Assembly: GCA_023406225.1 (NCBI GenBank)
Contig: JAEXWS010000123.1
Location: forward strand, 1 to 11,705
Source: Bacillota bacterium
Lineage (GTDB): Bacteria > Bacillota > Clostridia > Oscillospirales > Oscillospiraceae
DNA: 11,705 bases
Reading direction: 5' to 3'
In this document: positions 1 to 6,022 of the stretch, one piece after another
Position numbering within the stretch: position 1 is the first letter of the stretch
Layout: the number at the start of each line of letters is the position of its first letter
Made by a program: the position numbers and the translations under genes
Notes under the pieces: model-generated
Told to the model about the DNA's origin: nothing
Seen by the model: only the letters and a program-made list of their open reading frames with translations
The model's database searches: none

Positions 1-1
1 G

Positions 2-547
2 GAGAGCAGCCGGGAGCTGACCCGCCAGGACTACGTGCGGCTGGTGAAGGCGGCCAAGGCCGCGAAAAAGGAGCGGCTGAGCCTGCTGCTTCAAACGATC
101 TGCAGCACCGGCATCCGCGTCAGCGAGCACCGCTTCCTCACGGTGCAGGCCTTGCAGGCGGGCCGGGTCCAAATCGTGAACAAGGGCAGGGAGCGCGCCG
201 TTTTTCTGCCGGACCGGCTGCGCGGCGTCCTGCTGCAATACTGCAAGCGCAAGGGCATCCACGAAGGCCCGGTGTTCGTCTCCCGGAGCGGCAGGCCGCT
301 GAACCGCTGCAATATCTGGAGCGAAATGAAAGCCCTGTGCCGTCTTGCGGGAGTGGACGCCAAAAAAGTCTTTCCCCACAACCTCCGCCATCTCTTCGCC
401 GTGACCTATTACCGGATGGAAAAGGACATCGTGCGCCTGGCGGACATCCTGGGCCATGCCAGCGTGGAGACCACCCGCATCTACACCGCCACCTGCGGCG
501 ACGAGTGCGCACGCTCCCTGTCCCGCATGCGGCTGCTGCTCTGCTGA
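2..547 (+). CDS. Tyrosine recombinase (phage-type integrase), 5'-truncated by window edge
   Basis: Site-specific recombinase of the lambda-integrase/XerCD family, which cuts and rejoins DNA through a covalent phosphotyrosine intermediate. The frame is open from base 2, so the N-terminal SAM-like DNA-binding domain lies upstream; only the catalytic domain is visible. Counting from the GTG at 35, the catalytic set is complete: R28 in TGIRVSE, K50 in the beta-hairpin (VNKGRER), H115 and R118 in HNLRH, H141 in LGHAS and the nucleophile Y150 in TTRIYT. SEH replaces the more usual SEL just after the first Arg, a minor oddity. The start at 35 is probably internal, since the upstream residues ELTRQDYVRL read as normal family sequence. 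A palindromic site begins 6 bases after the stop codon. This is the common small clostridial integrase type; whether it belongs to an element or acts alone cannot be told from here. Confidence 0.93.
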   Translation, partial: ESSRELTRQDYVRLVKAAKAAKKERLSLLLQTICSTGIRVSEHRFLTVQALQAGRVQIVNKGRERAVFLPDRLRGVLLQYCKRKGIHEGPVFVSRSGRPLNRCNIWSEMKALCRLAGVDAKKVFPHNLRHLFAVTYYRMEKDIVRLADILGHASVETTRIYTATCGDECARSLSRMRLLLC

Positions 548-552
548 AAAAA

Positions 553-580
553 ACATCACATAATTCGCATTATGTGATGT
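553..580. repeat. Perfect palindrome just downstream of the recombinase
   Basis: Two 12-base arms, ACATCACATAAT (553-564) and ATTATGTGATGT (569-580), flank a TCGC centre. The site lies 6 bases after the recombinase stop. Its central 21 bases (558-578) recur inverted at 798-818. Strand-symmetric sites of this form suit a tyrosine recombinase crossover site, but there is no T-run behind it to make it a good terminator. Confidence 0.8.
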
Positions 581-654
581 CGAGCAGCCCGTATTTCCTT
601 TTTGTGCTTTCATTATGAGGGCTTCTCTGTTAAAAATCAAGTCAAATTTGTGCG

Positions 655-681
655 AAAGCCGCCTGTGGCCAGGCGGCTTTT
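655..681 (+). terminator. Rho-independent terminator-like hairpin
   Basis: An 11-base stem AAAGCCGCCTG / CAGGCGGCTTT with a TGGC loop is followed by a short T-run (678-681). It could end transcription from the recombinase. The T tail is only four bases, so termination may be partial. Confidence 0.6.
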
Positions 682-797
682 CCCTCGGAGACAATGAGCC
701 CCCTCACTGCCTCTGGATTTGTGCGCCAAAAACAGGGCCGATCGAAGGTGTTTTCTTCAGCATACCGGCCCGGAAGATTCGGTTTTCTGTTTTGCTT

Positions 798-818
798 ATC
801 ACATAATGCGAATTATGT
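798..818. repeat. Second, inverted copy of the recombinase-linked palindrome
   Basis: The core ACATAATGCGAATTATGT is the exact reverse complement of the core of the 553-580 site, with identity over 21 bases. Arms here are 7 bases (ACATAAT / ATTATGT) around GCGA. The 353-base stretch 548-900 holds only these two sites and the hairpin at 655-681; no supported gene was found in it. Confidence 0.75.
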
Positions 819-900
819 TTTCCTTCCGCGCAGACCGCCCGTATCCGATTTTGAGCAGACGCGAATGGACGCGAAAGCGCCGGAAAAGGAGGGATTCGGG

Positions 901-1323
901 ATGACGATCCTGCTGGCGGACGGCGACGCCGCCCGGAGAGACGCCATGACGCAAAGATGCCGCGCACTGGCGCCAAAAGCGCGGCTTTTGCCGGCGGACA
1001 CGCCGGAGGGCGCGCTGTCCTTAATGAAGACCGGGCGTGCGGACGTGGCGGTGCTCAACCTGGAATGCGTTTCCATGGACTGGGCAAAGCGGTTCCACGG
1101 GGAGTTCTCCCAGGCAAGGCTGCTGTTCACCATCGACCCCGCGGGCCGCTCCCGGGAGGCGCTCAACGAGGCCGCTCTTGCGGCATACGGGCTTTTTTCC
1201 CCGGGGTTTTTGCTCCTCCCCATCGACTGGGCGGAATTCGACCGCGCCATGGAAGAGGGGCTGCTGCTGGCGTCGGATGCCTTTCGGCAGGTCTGCCCGG
1301 CCCGCCGCGCCGCGGGAGAATGA
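901..1323 (+). CDS. Degenerate response-regulator receiver-like protein (no phosphoacceptor Asp)
   Basis: A 140-residue protein that reads as a single CheY-like receiver domain with no DNA-binding or output domain. The start follows AAGGAGG (886-892) at 8-base spacing; the upstream extension of the frame to 694 has no homologous look. The acidic pair near the N-terminus (D7, D9 in LLADGDA) is kept, and T78 sits where the signalling Thr/Ser is expected. The phosphoacceptor position is Asn (N53 in VLNLEC, where active receivers have LD), and the conserved Lys before Pro is Leu (LLLPID, about 105-109). The domain is therefore predicted not to be phosphorylated. The layout of the C-terminal half (LLLPIDWAEFDRAME) resembles LytTR-type receivers (YLLKPVD...). 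It stands alone, convergent with methionine gamma-lyase. Function unknown; assignment as a pseudo-receiver is moderately sure. Confidence 0.62.
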   Translation: MTILLADGDAARRDAMTQRCRALAPKARLLPADTPEGALSLMKTGRADVAVLNLECVSMDWAKRFHGEFSQARLLFTIDPAGRSREALNEAALAAYGLFSPGFLLLPIDWAEFDRAMEEGLLLASDAFRQVCPARRAAGE

Positions 1324-1340
1324 AAAAGAGAACGGACCGG

Positions 1341-1375
1341 AAAAACCGGCGGGGCAAATTGCCCCGCCGGTTTTT
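1341..1375. terminator. Bidirectional rho-independent terminator
   Basis: A long GC-rich stem (ACCGGCGGGGCAA paired with TTGCCCCGCCGGT) has an A-run on its left and a T-run (1371-1377) on its right, so it has a U tail in both directions. It lies between the stop codons of the convergent receiver-like gene and methionine gamma-lyase gene and can serve both. Confidence 0.9.
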
Positions 1376-1388
1376 TTCTGATGAAAAA

Positions 1389-2585
1389 TCAAACCAGAGT
1401 GTCCAGAACGGCCTTGAAGTCGGCGATGATGTCCTCGGGATCCTCCAATCCGACGCTGACGCGGACCAGGCCCTCGGAGATGCCGGCCATCTTCAGCTCG
1501 TCGGCGGTGTAGGTGGAGTGGGTCATGGTGGCGGGATGCTCCACCAGGGTCTCCGCGTCGCCCAGGGACACGGCGATGGTGCAGAGCTTCAGCTTGTTCA
1601 GCGCGGCGGCGGTGGCGGCCTTGTCGGCCTTCAGCTCGATGGAGATCATGCCGCCGGGCAGCTTCATCTGCTTGGCCGCGATCTCATGGCCCTCGAAATC
1701 GTCCAGGCCGGGATAGTAGACCTTGGCGACGGCGGGATGGCCGTGGAAGAAGTCCGCGACCTTTTTGGCGTTGGCGCAGTGGCGCTCCATGCGGATGTCC
1801 AGAGTCTTCATGCCGCGGGCCATCAAGAACGCGTCGAAGGGGCTCATGACCGCGCCGGTCATGTCCTTCAAGCCGAACATCCGGCACTGGCCGATGAAGT
1901 CCGCCTTGCCCACGATGACGCCGGCGATGACGTCGCCATGGCCGTTTAAGTACTTGGTGGCGCTGTGGACCACCACATCGGCGCCCAGGTCCAGGGGACG
2001 CTGCAGATAGGGCGTGCAGAAGGTGTTGTCCACCATCACCTTGATGTCGGCGTTATAGGCGTGGGCGATCTTGGCGACTTCCCCGATATCCACGATCTTC
2101 AGCGTGGGGTTGCAGGGGGTCTCCAGATAGACCACCTTGGTCTTTTCATTCAAGGCGGCCTTCAGGTTGGCAAGGTCGGTCATGTCGATGAAGGTGACCT
2201 TCACGCCGAACTTGGGCATGCCGTGGTTCAGCAGGGCGAAGGTGCAGCCGTACAGGGTGTCGCTGGCGACGATCTCATCGCCGGCGACCACGGAGGACCA
2301 CAGCGCGGAGGAGATGGCACCCATGCCGGAAGCGGTGGCCAGGGCGGCCTCGCCGTTTTCCAGCTCCGCCATCTTCATTTCCACGGCGGCCTGGGTGGGA
2401 TTGCCCAAACGGGTGTAGATGTAGCCGTTTTCCGCGCCGGCGAAACGGGCGCCGCCCTGCTCCACCGTCTCGAACTCGAAGGTGGAGGTCTGGTAGATGG
2501 GGGCGCACAGGGACCCGGCGGCGTTTCCGATCTTGCCGGCGTGGATCTGACGGGTGGCAAAGCCCATGCTCTTATCGATGCTCAT
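1389..2585 (-). CDS. megL: Methionine gamma-lyase (PLP-dependent)
   Basis: Cytosolic PLP enzyme of the Cys/Met metabolism family (fold type I) that splits L-methionine into 2-oxobutyrate, methanethiol and ammonia. The ATG at 2585 gives 398 residues, the length of the Pseudomonas putida enzyme, and follows AAAGGA (2600-2595) at 9 bases; the in-frame ATG at 2606 has no ribosome binding site. Visible residues: Y57 and R59 (phosphate binding from the partner subunit), Y112 stacking on PLP, D186 in VDNTF, and K211 in HSATKYLNGHGD forming the Schiff base. The active-site Cys typical of true methionine gamma-lyases is present (C114 in LYGCTFALL), and so is GLKDMTGAV (K240, D241), which separates it from cystathionine gamma-synthase and O-acetylhomoserine sulfhydrylases. 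It is divergent from a LysR gene. Side activity on homocysteine or cysteine is possible. Confidence 0.93.
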   Translation of the reverse strand: MSIDKSMGFATRQIHAGKIGNAAGSLCAPIYQTSTFEFETVEQGGARFAGAENGYIYTRLGNPTQAAVEMKMAELENGEAALATASGMGAISSALWSSVVAGDEIVASDTLYGCTFALLNHGMPKFGVKVTFIDMTDLANLKAALNEKTKVVYLETPCNPTLKIVDIGEVAKIAHAYNADIKVMVDNTFCTPYLQRPLDLGADVVVHSATKYLNGHGDVIAGVIVGKADFIGQCRMFGLKDMTGAVMSPFDAFLMARGMKTLDIRMERHCANAKKVADFFHGHPAVAKVYYPGLDDFEGHEIAAKQMKLPGGMISIELKADKAATAAALNKLKLCTIAVSLGDAETLVEHPATMTHSTYTADELKMAGISEGLVRVSVGLEDPEDIIADFKAVLDTLV

Positions 2586-2742
2586 ATCAAATCGTCCTTT
2601 CTTCATCGGCCCGGCGGTCGTCCCCGCCAGACATTCTTCCGCTGCATTCTTTTTTTCGCTATCGGATGGGATCGTTTGCGCAGGTATGCATTTTGAGAGA
2701 GAAAGAAGAGAGCCGTTGCGCGCGCGGCGTTTTTGTGGTGAT

Positions 2743-2785
2743 GTTGAACAGAAATACGAGAAACACTCCCGTATTTTTCATCAAC
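2743..2785. promoter_or_regulatory. Imperfect 43-base dyad at the predicted 5' end of the lyase mRNA
   Basis: GTTGA (2743-2747) and AAATACG (2752-2758) pair with CGTATTT (2770-2776) and TCAAC (2781-2785) across symmetric 4-base internal loops and an 11-base loop. It lies just downstream of the predicted minus-strand -10 box, so it could be an operator or a leader hairpin of the lyase transcript. No known riboswitch pattern was recognised in the approximately 200-base leader. Confidence 0.45.
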
Positions 2786-2795
2786 CTCTACTGAT

Positions 2796-2825
2796 AGAAT
2801 AGCATGCTTTGCAAAAAGGTGTTAG
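2796..2825 (-). promoter_or_regulatory. Predicted promoter of methionine gamma-lyase gene
   Basis: On the minus strand, CTAACA (2825-2820) lies 18 bases before TATTCT (2801-2796). The -10 is preceded by TG one base away, making an extended -10. The -35 is weak, as expected for an activator-dependent promoter. It would start the transcript near 2789, leaving a leader of about 200 bases. Confidence 0.45.
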
Positions 2826-2830
2826 TAGCT

Positions 2831-2862
2831 GTTTTTTTCAATCCGTTCACAGTTTTTTCAAT
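2831..2862. promoter_or_regulatory. Paired direct repeats, candidate LysR operator
   Basis: GTTTTTTTCAAT (2831-2842) and GTTTTTTCAAT (2852-2862) start 21 bases apart, two helical turns. They lie between the two divergent promoters, just upstream of the LysR -35 box. LysR-type regulators commonly bind this kind of intergenic region and control both genes; binding here is inferred. Confidence 0.45.
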
Positions 2863-2868
2863 AGCCAT

Positions 2869-2897
2869 TTGACAGGCGCCCTCCGGCGGCCTATAAT
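2869..2897 (+). promoter_or_regulatory. Consensus promoter of the LysR gene
   Basis: TTGACA (2869-2874) and TATAAT (2892-2897) are separated by exactly 17 bases, a perfect sigma-A consensus. Transcription would begin near 2904, about 34 bases before the start codon. The 331-base interval 2607-2937 otherwise holds only the lyase leader, its promoter and the repeats listed. Confidence 0.85.
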
Positions 2898-2937
2898 AGA
2901 AAAAACTGGATAGATTTGACACGGGGAGGCGCGGCTT

Positions 2938-3900
2938 ATGACTTTTCAGCAGCTCACCTATGTAGTGGAGATCTCAAAATGCGGCTCGATCAACAAGGCG
3001 GCCCACAAGCTGTTTTTGTCCCAGTCCGGCATCTCGACCGCCGTGCGGGAGCTGGAGGAGGAACTGGGCATCCAGTTCTTCCTGCGCAGCAACCGGGGCG
3101 TGGAATTCACGCCGGAGGGCAAGGAGTTCCTCAGCTACGCCGCCTCGTTGCTGGAGCAGAAGCAGCGGATCGAAAGCCTGTACGGCGAGGCCCGGCACGC
3201 CACCGCCCCCGTGCGCTTCTCCGTGTCCACCCAGCGCTATCCCTTTACGGAGGACGCCTTTTTAAAGATGCTCCAGACCACGGAGGAGCACCGCTTCCGC
3301 TTTTCCATCAAGGAGACGGGCATGGACGCCGTCATCGACGACGTGTACGACCACCGGGCGGATATCGGCGTCATCTTCCTCACGGAGCTGACGGAGAAGA
3401 TCATCCGGCGGCTGCTGGACTCCCGGGACCTGGAGTTCCATGAGATCGCCGCCGTGTCCCCCTGCGTGTACGTGCGGAAGGGGCATCCCCTGGCGGAGAT
3501 GGACACCGTGGACGAGGCGGATCTGGCCGGCTATCCCTATGTCTCCTTCGAGCACGAGCAGGGCGTGGCGGCGGATTTTTCCGAGGAATACCATATGGTC
3601 TCCTTGAAAAAACCAGCCAGGTGCATCAGCGTGAACAACCGGGCCACCATGATGAACGTGCTGTCCAGGACGGACGCCTTCACCACCGGCAGCGGCCTTT
3701 TGGTGGAGCACCTGACGGCTCCGGCGGTGGTCACCGTCCCCCTGGCGGGCAAGACCAGCATCCGCCTGGGGTGGATCCGGCCCAGAAACAGCAAGCTCTC
3801 CCTCCAGACCGAGTCCTTCGTGGAGCTTCTGGAGCGGTCCGTGGCGGAGTCCATCCGCTTTACCGAGGAGGTCCACCGCTCTCTGGGCCGCCATATGTGA
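2938..3900 (+). CDS. LysR-family transcriptional regulator, probably controlling methionine gamma-lyase
   Basis: DNA-binding regulator of 320 residues, the normal LysR length. The N-terminal winged helix-turn-helix spans about residues 1-60 (start MTFQQLTYVVEI; recognition helix region SQSGISTAVRELEEELG, 28-44; FLRSNRGVEFTPEG, 48-61). A linker helix follows, and the periplasmic-binding-protein-like effector domain covers about 90-300. The start follows GGGGAGG (2923-2929) at 8 bases. The gene is divergent from the lyase gene with 352 bases between start codons, the classic arrangement for a LysR protein regulating its neighbour. A sulfur-amino-acid effector (methionine, homocysteine or O-acetylserine) would fit the context, and the sequence has a CysB/CysL-like feel, but the ligand is inferred. 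A GC-rich hairpin lies 22 bases after the stop. Confidence 0.93.
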   Translation: MTFQQLTYVVEISKCGSINKAAHKLFLSQSGISTAVRELEEELGIQFFLRSNRGVEFTPEGKEFLSYAASLLEQKQRIESLYGEARHATAPVRFSVSTQRYPFTEDAFLKMLQTTEEHRFRFSIKETGMDAVIDDVYDHRADIGVIFLTELTEKIIRRLLDSRDLEFHEIAAVSPCVYVRKGHPLAEMDTVDEADLAGYPYVSFEHEQGVAADFSEEYHMVSLKKPARCISVNNRATMMNVLSRTDAFTTGSGLLVEHLTAPAVVTVPLAGKTSIRLGWIRPRNSKLSLQTESFVELLERSVAESIRFTEEVHRSLGRHM

Positions 3901-3922
3901 CCGCCCGGCACGTCCGCTGCAT

Positions 3923-3949
3923 GCTCCGGCGCTTATCTGGCGCCGGAGC
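3923..3949 (+). terminator. Hairpin after the LysR gene
   Basis: A perfect 10-base stem GCTCCGGCGC / GCGCCGGAGC with loop TTATCTG. There is almost no T-run behind it, so it is a weak intrinsic terminator or part of the structured element that follows. Confidence 0.5.
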
Positions 3950-4159
3950 TTCAGCCTGTCGAAAAGGCCTCGCAGCGTTCGCGCCCGGAGGCGCGAAGAA
4001 AATCAAATCCATGTTCTCCGACAACATGTGCGTCGGAGAAAATACATCTCGGTCCGTAAGTGTGCGAGCTGTCCGCTCATAGCGGACAGCTCGTGCGCAC
4101 AATGGGCCGCAGCCTGCTCGAAAAAGTGCTGAAGGCACTTTTTCGACAGCCTCGGAGCT
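3947..4159. repeat. Multi-hairpin intergenic element with inverted ends
   Basis: The two ends, 3947-3965 and 4140-4159, are imperfect inverted repeats sharing AGCT and an exact CTGTCGAAAA core. Inside are four strong hairpins: 3978-3997 (8-base stem, CGGA loop), 4014-4040 (9-base stem TTCTCCGAC), 4065-4093 (13-base stem CGAGCTGTCCGCT, CAT loop) and 4118-4146 (12-base stem TCGAAAAAGTGC). No supported gene lies here; the open frames on the minus strand follow the stems. The layout suggests a small non-autonomous or REP/MITE-like intergenic repeat. The rest of the gap (4160-4255) holds only an 8-base dyad, CGCTCCCC (4183-4190) with GGGGAGCG (4221-4228). Confidence 0.6.
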
Positions 4160-4255
4160 TTTAACGTCCGCGTACACCACACCGCTCCCCATCCGGGAAA
4201 ACGACGGCCAGGCCCCATTTGGGGAGCGCGCCCTCCATCCAAGGCCTTTACACGG

Positions 4256-4294
4256 AAAAACCCCGGCGGACAGATATCCTCTGTCCGCCGGGGT
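4256..4294 (-). terminator. Rho-independent terminator of the NhaC-family gene
   Basis: A 14-base stem ACCCCGGCGGACAG (4260-4273) / CTGTCCGCCGGGGT (4281-4294) with a 7-base loop. Read on the minus strand it is followed by TTTTT (4260-4256). It lies about 50 bases after the stop codon of the antiporter gene. Confidence 0.88.
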
Positions 4295-4345
4295 CTCAAG
4301 GCCCGTCAAGGGCCGTTATCAGCAATTGCCGCCGCCTTTTGCAAA

Positions 4346-5767
4346 TCAGCTCTGGGCGGAAGCCTCCTTCTCGATCTCCAGGCGGGCCTTCTTGCCCTCC
4401 ACGCCGGACTCCGCCACGTCATACTCCCAGTTCCAGGGGTCCTTGCGGCAGATCCCGTCCGCGAAGGGGATGAAGATGGACAAGATGCCCACCACCGCCA
4501 GGATCCAGCAGTACCACAGGTTGGGGATGATGTCGATGGCGTTCATGGTGACGCCGTAGGCCACCGTCAAGGACGCGGCGGACAAAAGCTGCGCGCCGTA
4601 GGGGATGATGCCCTGGAACACGCAGGAGAACACGTCCAGCAGCGACGCGGTGCGGCGGGGGTCCACCTTGTACTCGTGGCTCATATCCCGGGCCACGTTG
4701 CCACTGACGATGATGGCGACGGTGTTGTTTGCGGTGGCGCAGTCGGCCAGGGACACCAGGGCCGCAATGCCGACCTGGGCGGACTTGTTGCCCTTCATCA
4801 TGCCCCGCAGCTTTTCCACCAGCCAGGTAATGCCGCCGTTATGGGCGATGAGCTCGGACATGCCGCCGCAGAACAGGGACAGGAAGAACACCTCGTTCAT
4901 GCTGGTGAAGCCGGTCCAGATGGCCTGGGCGAACCCGGCGATGTCCATGGAGCCGGTGAAGAAGCCCACAAGCCCCGCGGCAAAGATGCCGATGGTCAAA
5001 ACCAGGAACACGTTCATGCCCACCAGGGCCAGGACCAGGACCAGCAGATAGGGAACGACCTTGATGATGCTGAACGACAAATCGCCCAGAGGCAGCGCGG
5101 TCTCAGGCCGGCCGAAGATCAGCAGCAGCACCAGCGTAATGAGGGCCGCGGGCAGCGCAATGAAGAAGTTCACCCGGAACTTGTCGCGCATCTCGCACCC
5201 CTGGGTGCGGGTGGCGGCGATGGTGGTGTCGGAGATCATGGAGAGGTTGTCGCCGAACATGGCGCCGCCCACGCAGGCGCCCAGGAACAGGGGGATGCTC
5301 AATCCGCCCTTGTCCGCCACGCCCACGGCGATGGGGACGATGGCGCCGATGGTGCCCATGGAGGTGCCGGTGGCGGTGCCCATGAAGGCGGAGATGATGA
5401 ACACGCCCGCCGCCAGGAACTGGACGGGGATCACGCTGAGGCCCAGGTTCACGGTGGCCTCGCGGCCGCCCATGGCGCCAGCCACGCTGGAGAAAGCGCC
5501 GGCCAGGATGTAGATCATCAGCATGGTGAGAACGTTCACGTTGGCCGCGCCCTTGGCGAAAACGGTGAATTTCTCATCGATGGTGCCCTTGCCCATGCAG
5601 AAGGCCGCCAGGACCGCGATGAACATCGCGGTGACGGAGGGGAACTGGTAGAACGCCATGTCGACGCCCTGAGCTTGGAAGATCAATCCGGCGCCCAGGT
5701 AGATCGCGATGAAGATCAGGAATGGGATCAATGCCAGACCGTTGCCCTTTTTGTTCAAGGTATCCAT
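4346..5767 (-). CDS. nhaC: NhaC-family Na+/H+ antiporter or sodium-coupled solute carrier
   Basis: Polytopic inner-membrane carrier of 473 residues with about 11-12 hydrophobic segments, within the normal NhaC range. Family landmarks include GTATGTSMGTIGAIVPIA (130-147) and a GDNLSMISDTTIAATRTQG block (172-190), where D173 and D180 are candidates for cation coupling. Start ATG at 5767 follows GAGGAGG at 7 bases. It is transcribed alone, ending at a strong terminator, and is divergent from an MscS-type gene. NhaC relatives include true Na+/H+ antiporters, malate/lactate exchangers and the MetT group of methionine transporters. Because methionine breakdown and synthesis genes lie on both sides of it, a role in methionine or related solute movement is a reasonable guess, but nothing in the protein fixes the substrate. 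Confidence 0.92.
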   Translation of the reverse strand: MDTLNKKGNGLALIPFLIFIAIYLGAGLIFQAQGVDMAFYQFPSVTAMFIAVLAAFCMGKGTIDEKFTVFAKGAANVNVLTMLMIYILAGAFSSVAGAMGGREATVNLGLSVIPVQFLAAGVFIISAFMGTATGTSMGTIGAIVPIAVGVADKGGLSIPLFLGACVGGAMFGDNLSMISDTTIAATRTQGCEMRDKFRVNFFIALPAALITLVLLLIFGRPETALPLGDLSFSIIKVVPYLLVLVLALVGMNVFLVLTIGIFAAGLVGFFTGSMDIAGFAQAIWTGFTSMNEVFFLSLFCGGMSELIAHNGGITWLVEKLRGMMKGNKSAQVGIAALVSLADCATANNTVAIIVSGNVARDMSHEYKVDPRRTASLLDVFSCVFQGIIPYGAQLLSAASLTVAYGVTMNAIDIIPNLWYCWILAVVGILSIFIPFADGICRKDPWNWEYDVAESGVEGKKARLEIEKEASAQS

Positions 5768-5869
5768 TTTATTTCCTCCTCGTTTTTTACCGGTCTCACC
5801 GGCGCGCGCCTCTCTCCTCGTTCAATATGCACAGATTTTTTCGGACTGCTTCTCTCTTCTCTGTGGAAT

Positions 5870-5900
5870 ATTATAACAGCTTTTGTGACCAAACTGTTAA
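5870..5900 (-). promoter_or_regulatory. Predicted promoter of the NhaC-family gene
   Basis: On the minus strand, TTAACA (5900-5895) precedes a perfect TATAAT (5875-5870) by 19 bases, slightly long. A 6-base dyad, TAACAG (5874-5879) and CTGTTA (5894-5899), overlaps both boxes and might be an operator. The leader would be about 95 bases. Confidence 0.5.
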
Positions 5901-5962
5901 TTTGAATCTTAAAGAATGGGTTATCGTTTTTATAGATAGCCAAAAGGGCGCCGGAGGGGCGA

Positions 5963-5991
5963 TTGACTTTTTTCCGGCTTTTCGGTATGAT
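5963..5991 (+). promoter_or_regulatory. Promoter of the MscS-type gene
   Basis: TTGACT (5963-5968) and TATGAT (5986-5991) are 17 bases apart. Transcription would begin near 5998, which supports the channel starting at 6023 and not at the upstream TTG codon inside the -35 box. Confidence 0.75.
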
Positions 5992-6022
5992 GCCCTTGGA
6001 ATCCATGAAAGGAGGCCCGTAC

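Noticed and set aside
694..900. N-terminal extension of the receiver-like protein to ATG 694
   Set aside because: The ATG at 901 has a strong ribosome binding site and begins the receiver fold directly. The extension crosses the second palindrome and reads as non-protein sequence.
2586..2790. Possible SAM or S-box riboswitch in the lyase leader
   Set aside because: None of the conserved SAM riboswitch core segments were seen, and there is no terminator before the start codon.
3860..4309. A 149-codon minus-strand open frame in the hairpin-rich gap
   Set aside because: Its sequence is set by the hairpins of the intergenic element. It overlaps the end of the LysR gene and the antiporter terminator, and has no convincing ribosome binding site.
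4676..5905. A 409-codon plus-strand open frame
   Set aside because: It mirrors the NhaC-family gene and shows low-complexity Gly/Asp/His/Gln content. The antiporter protein on the other strand is clearly real.
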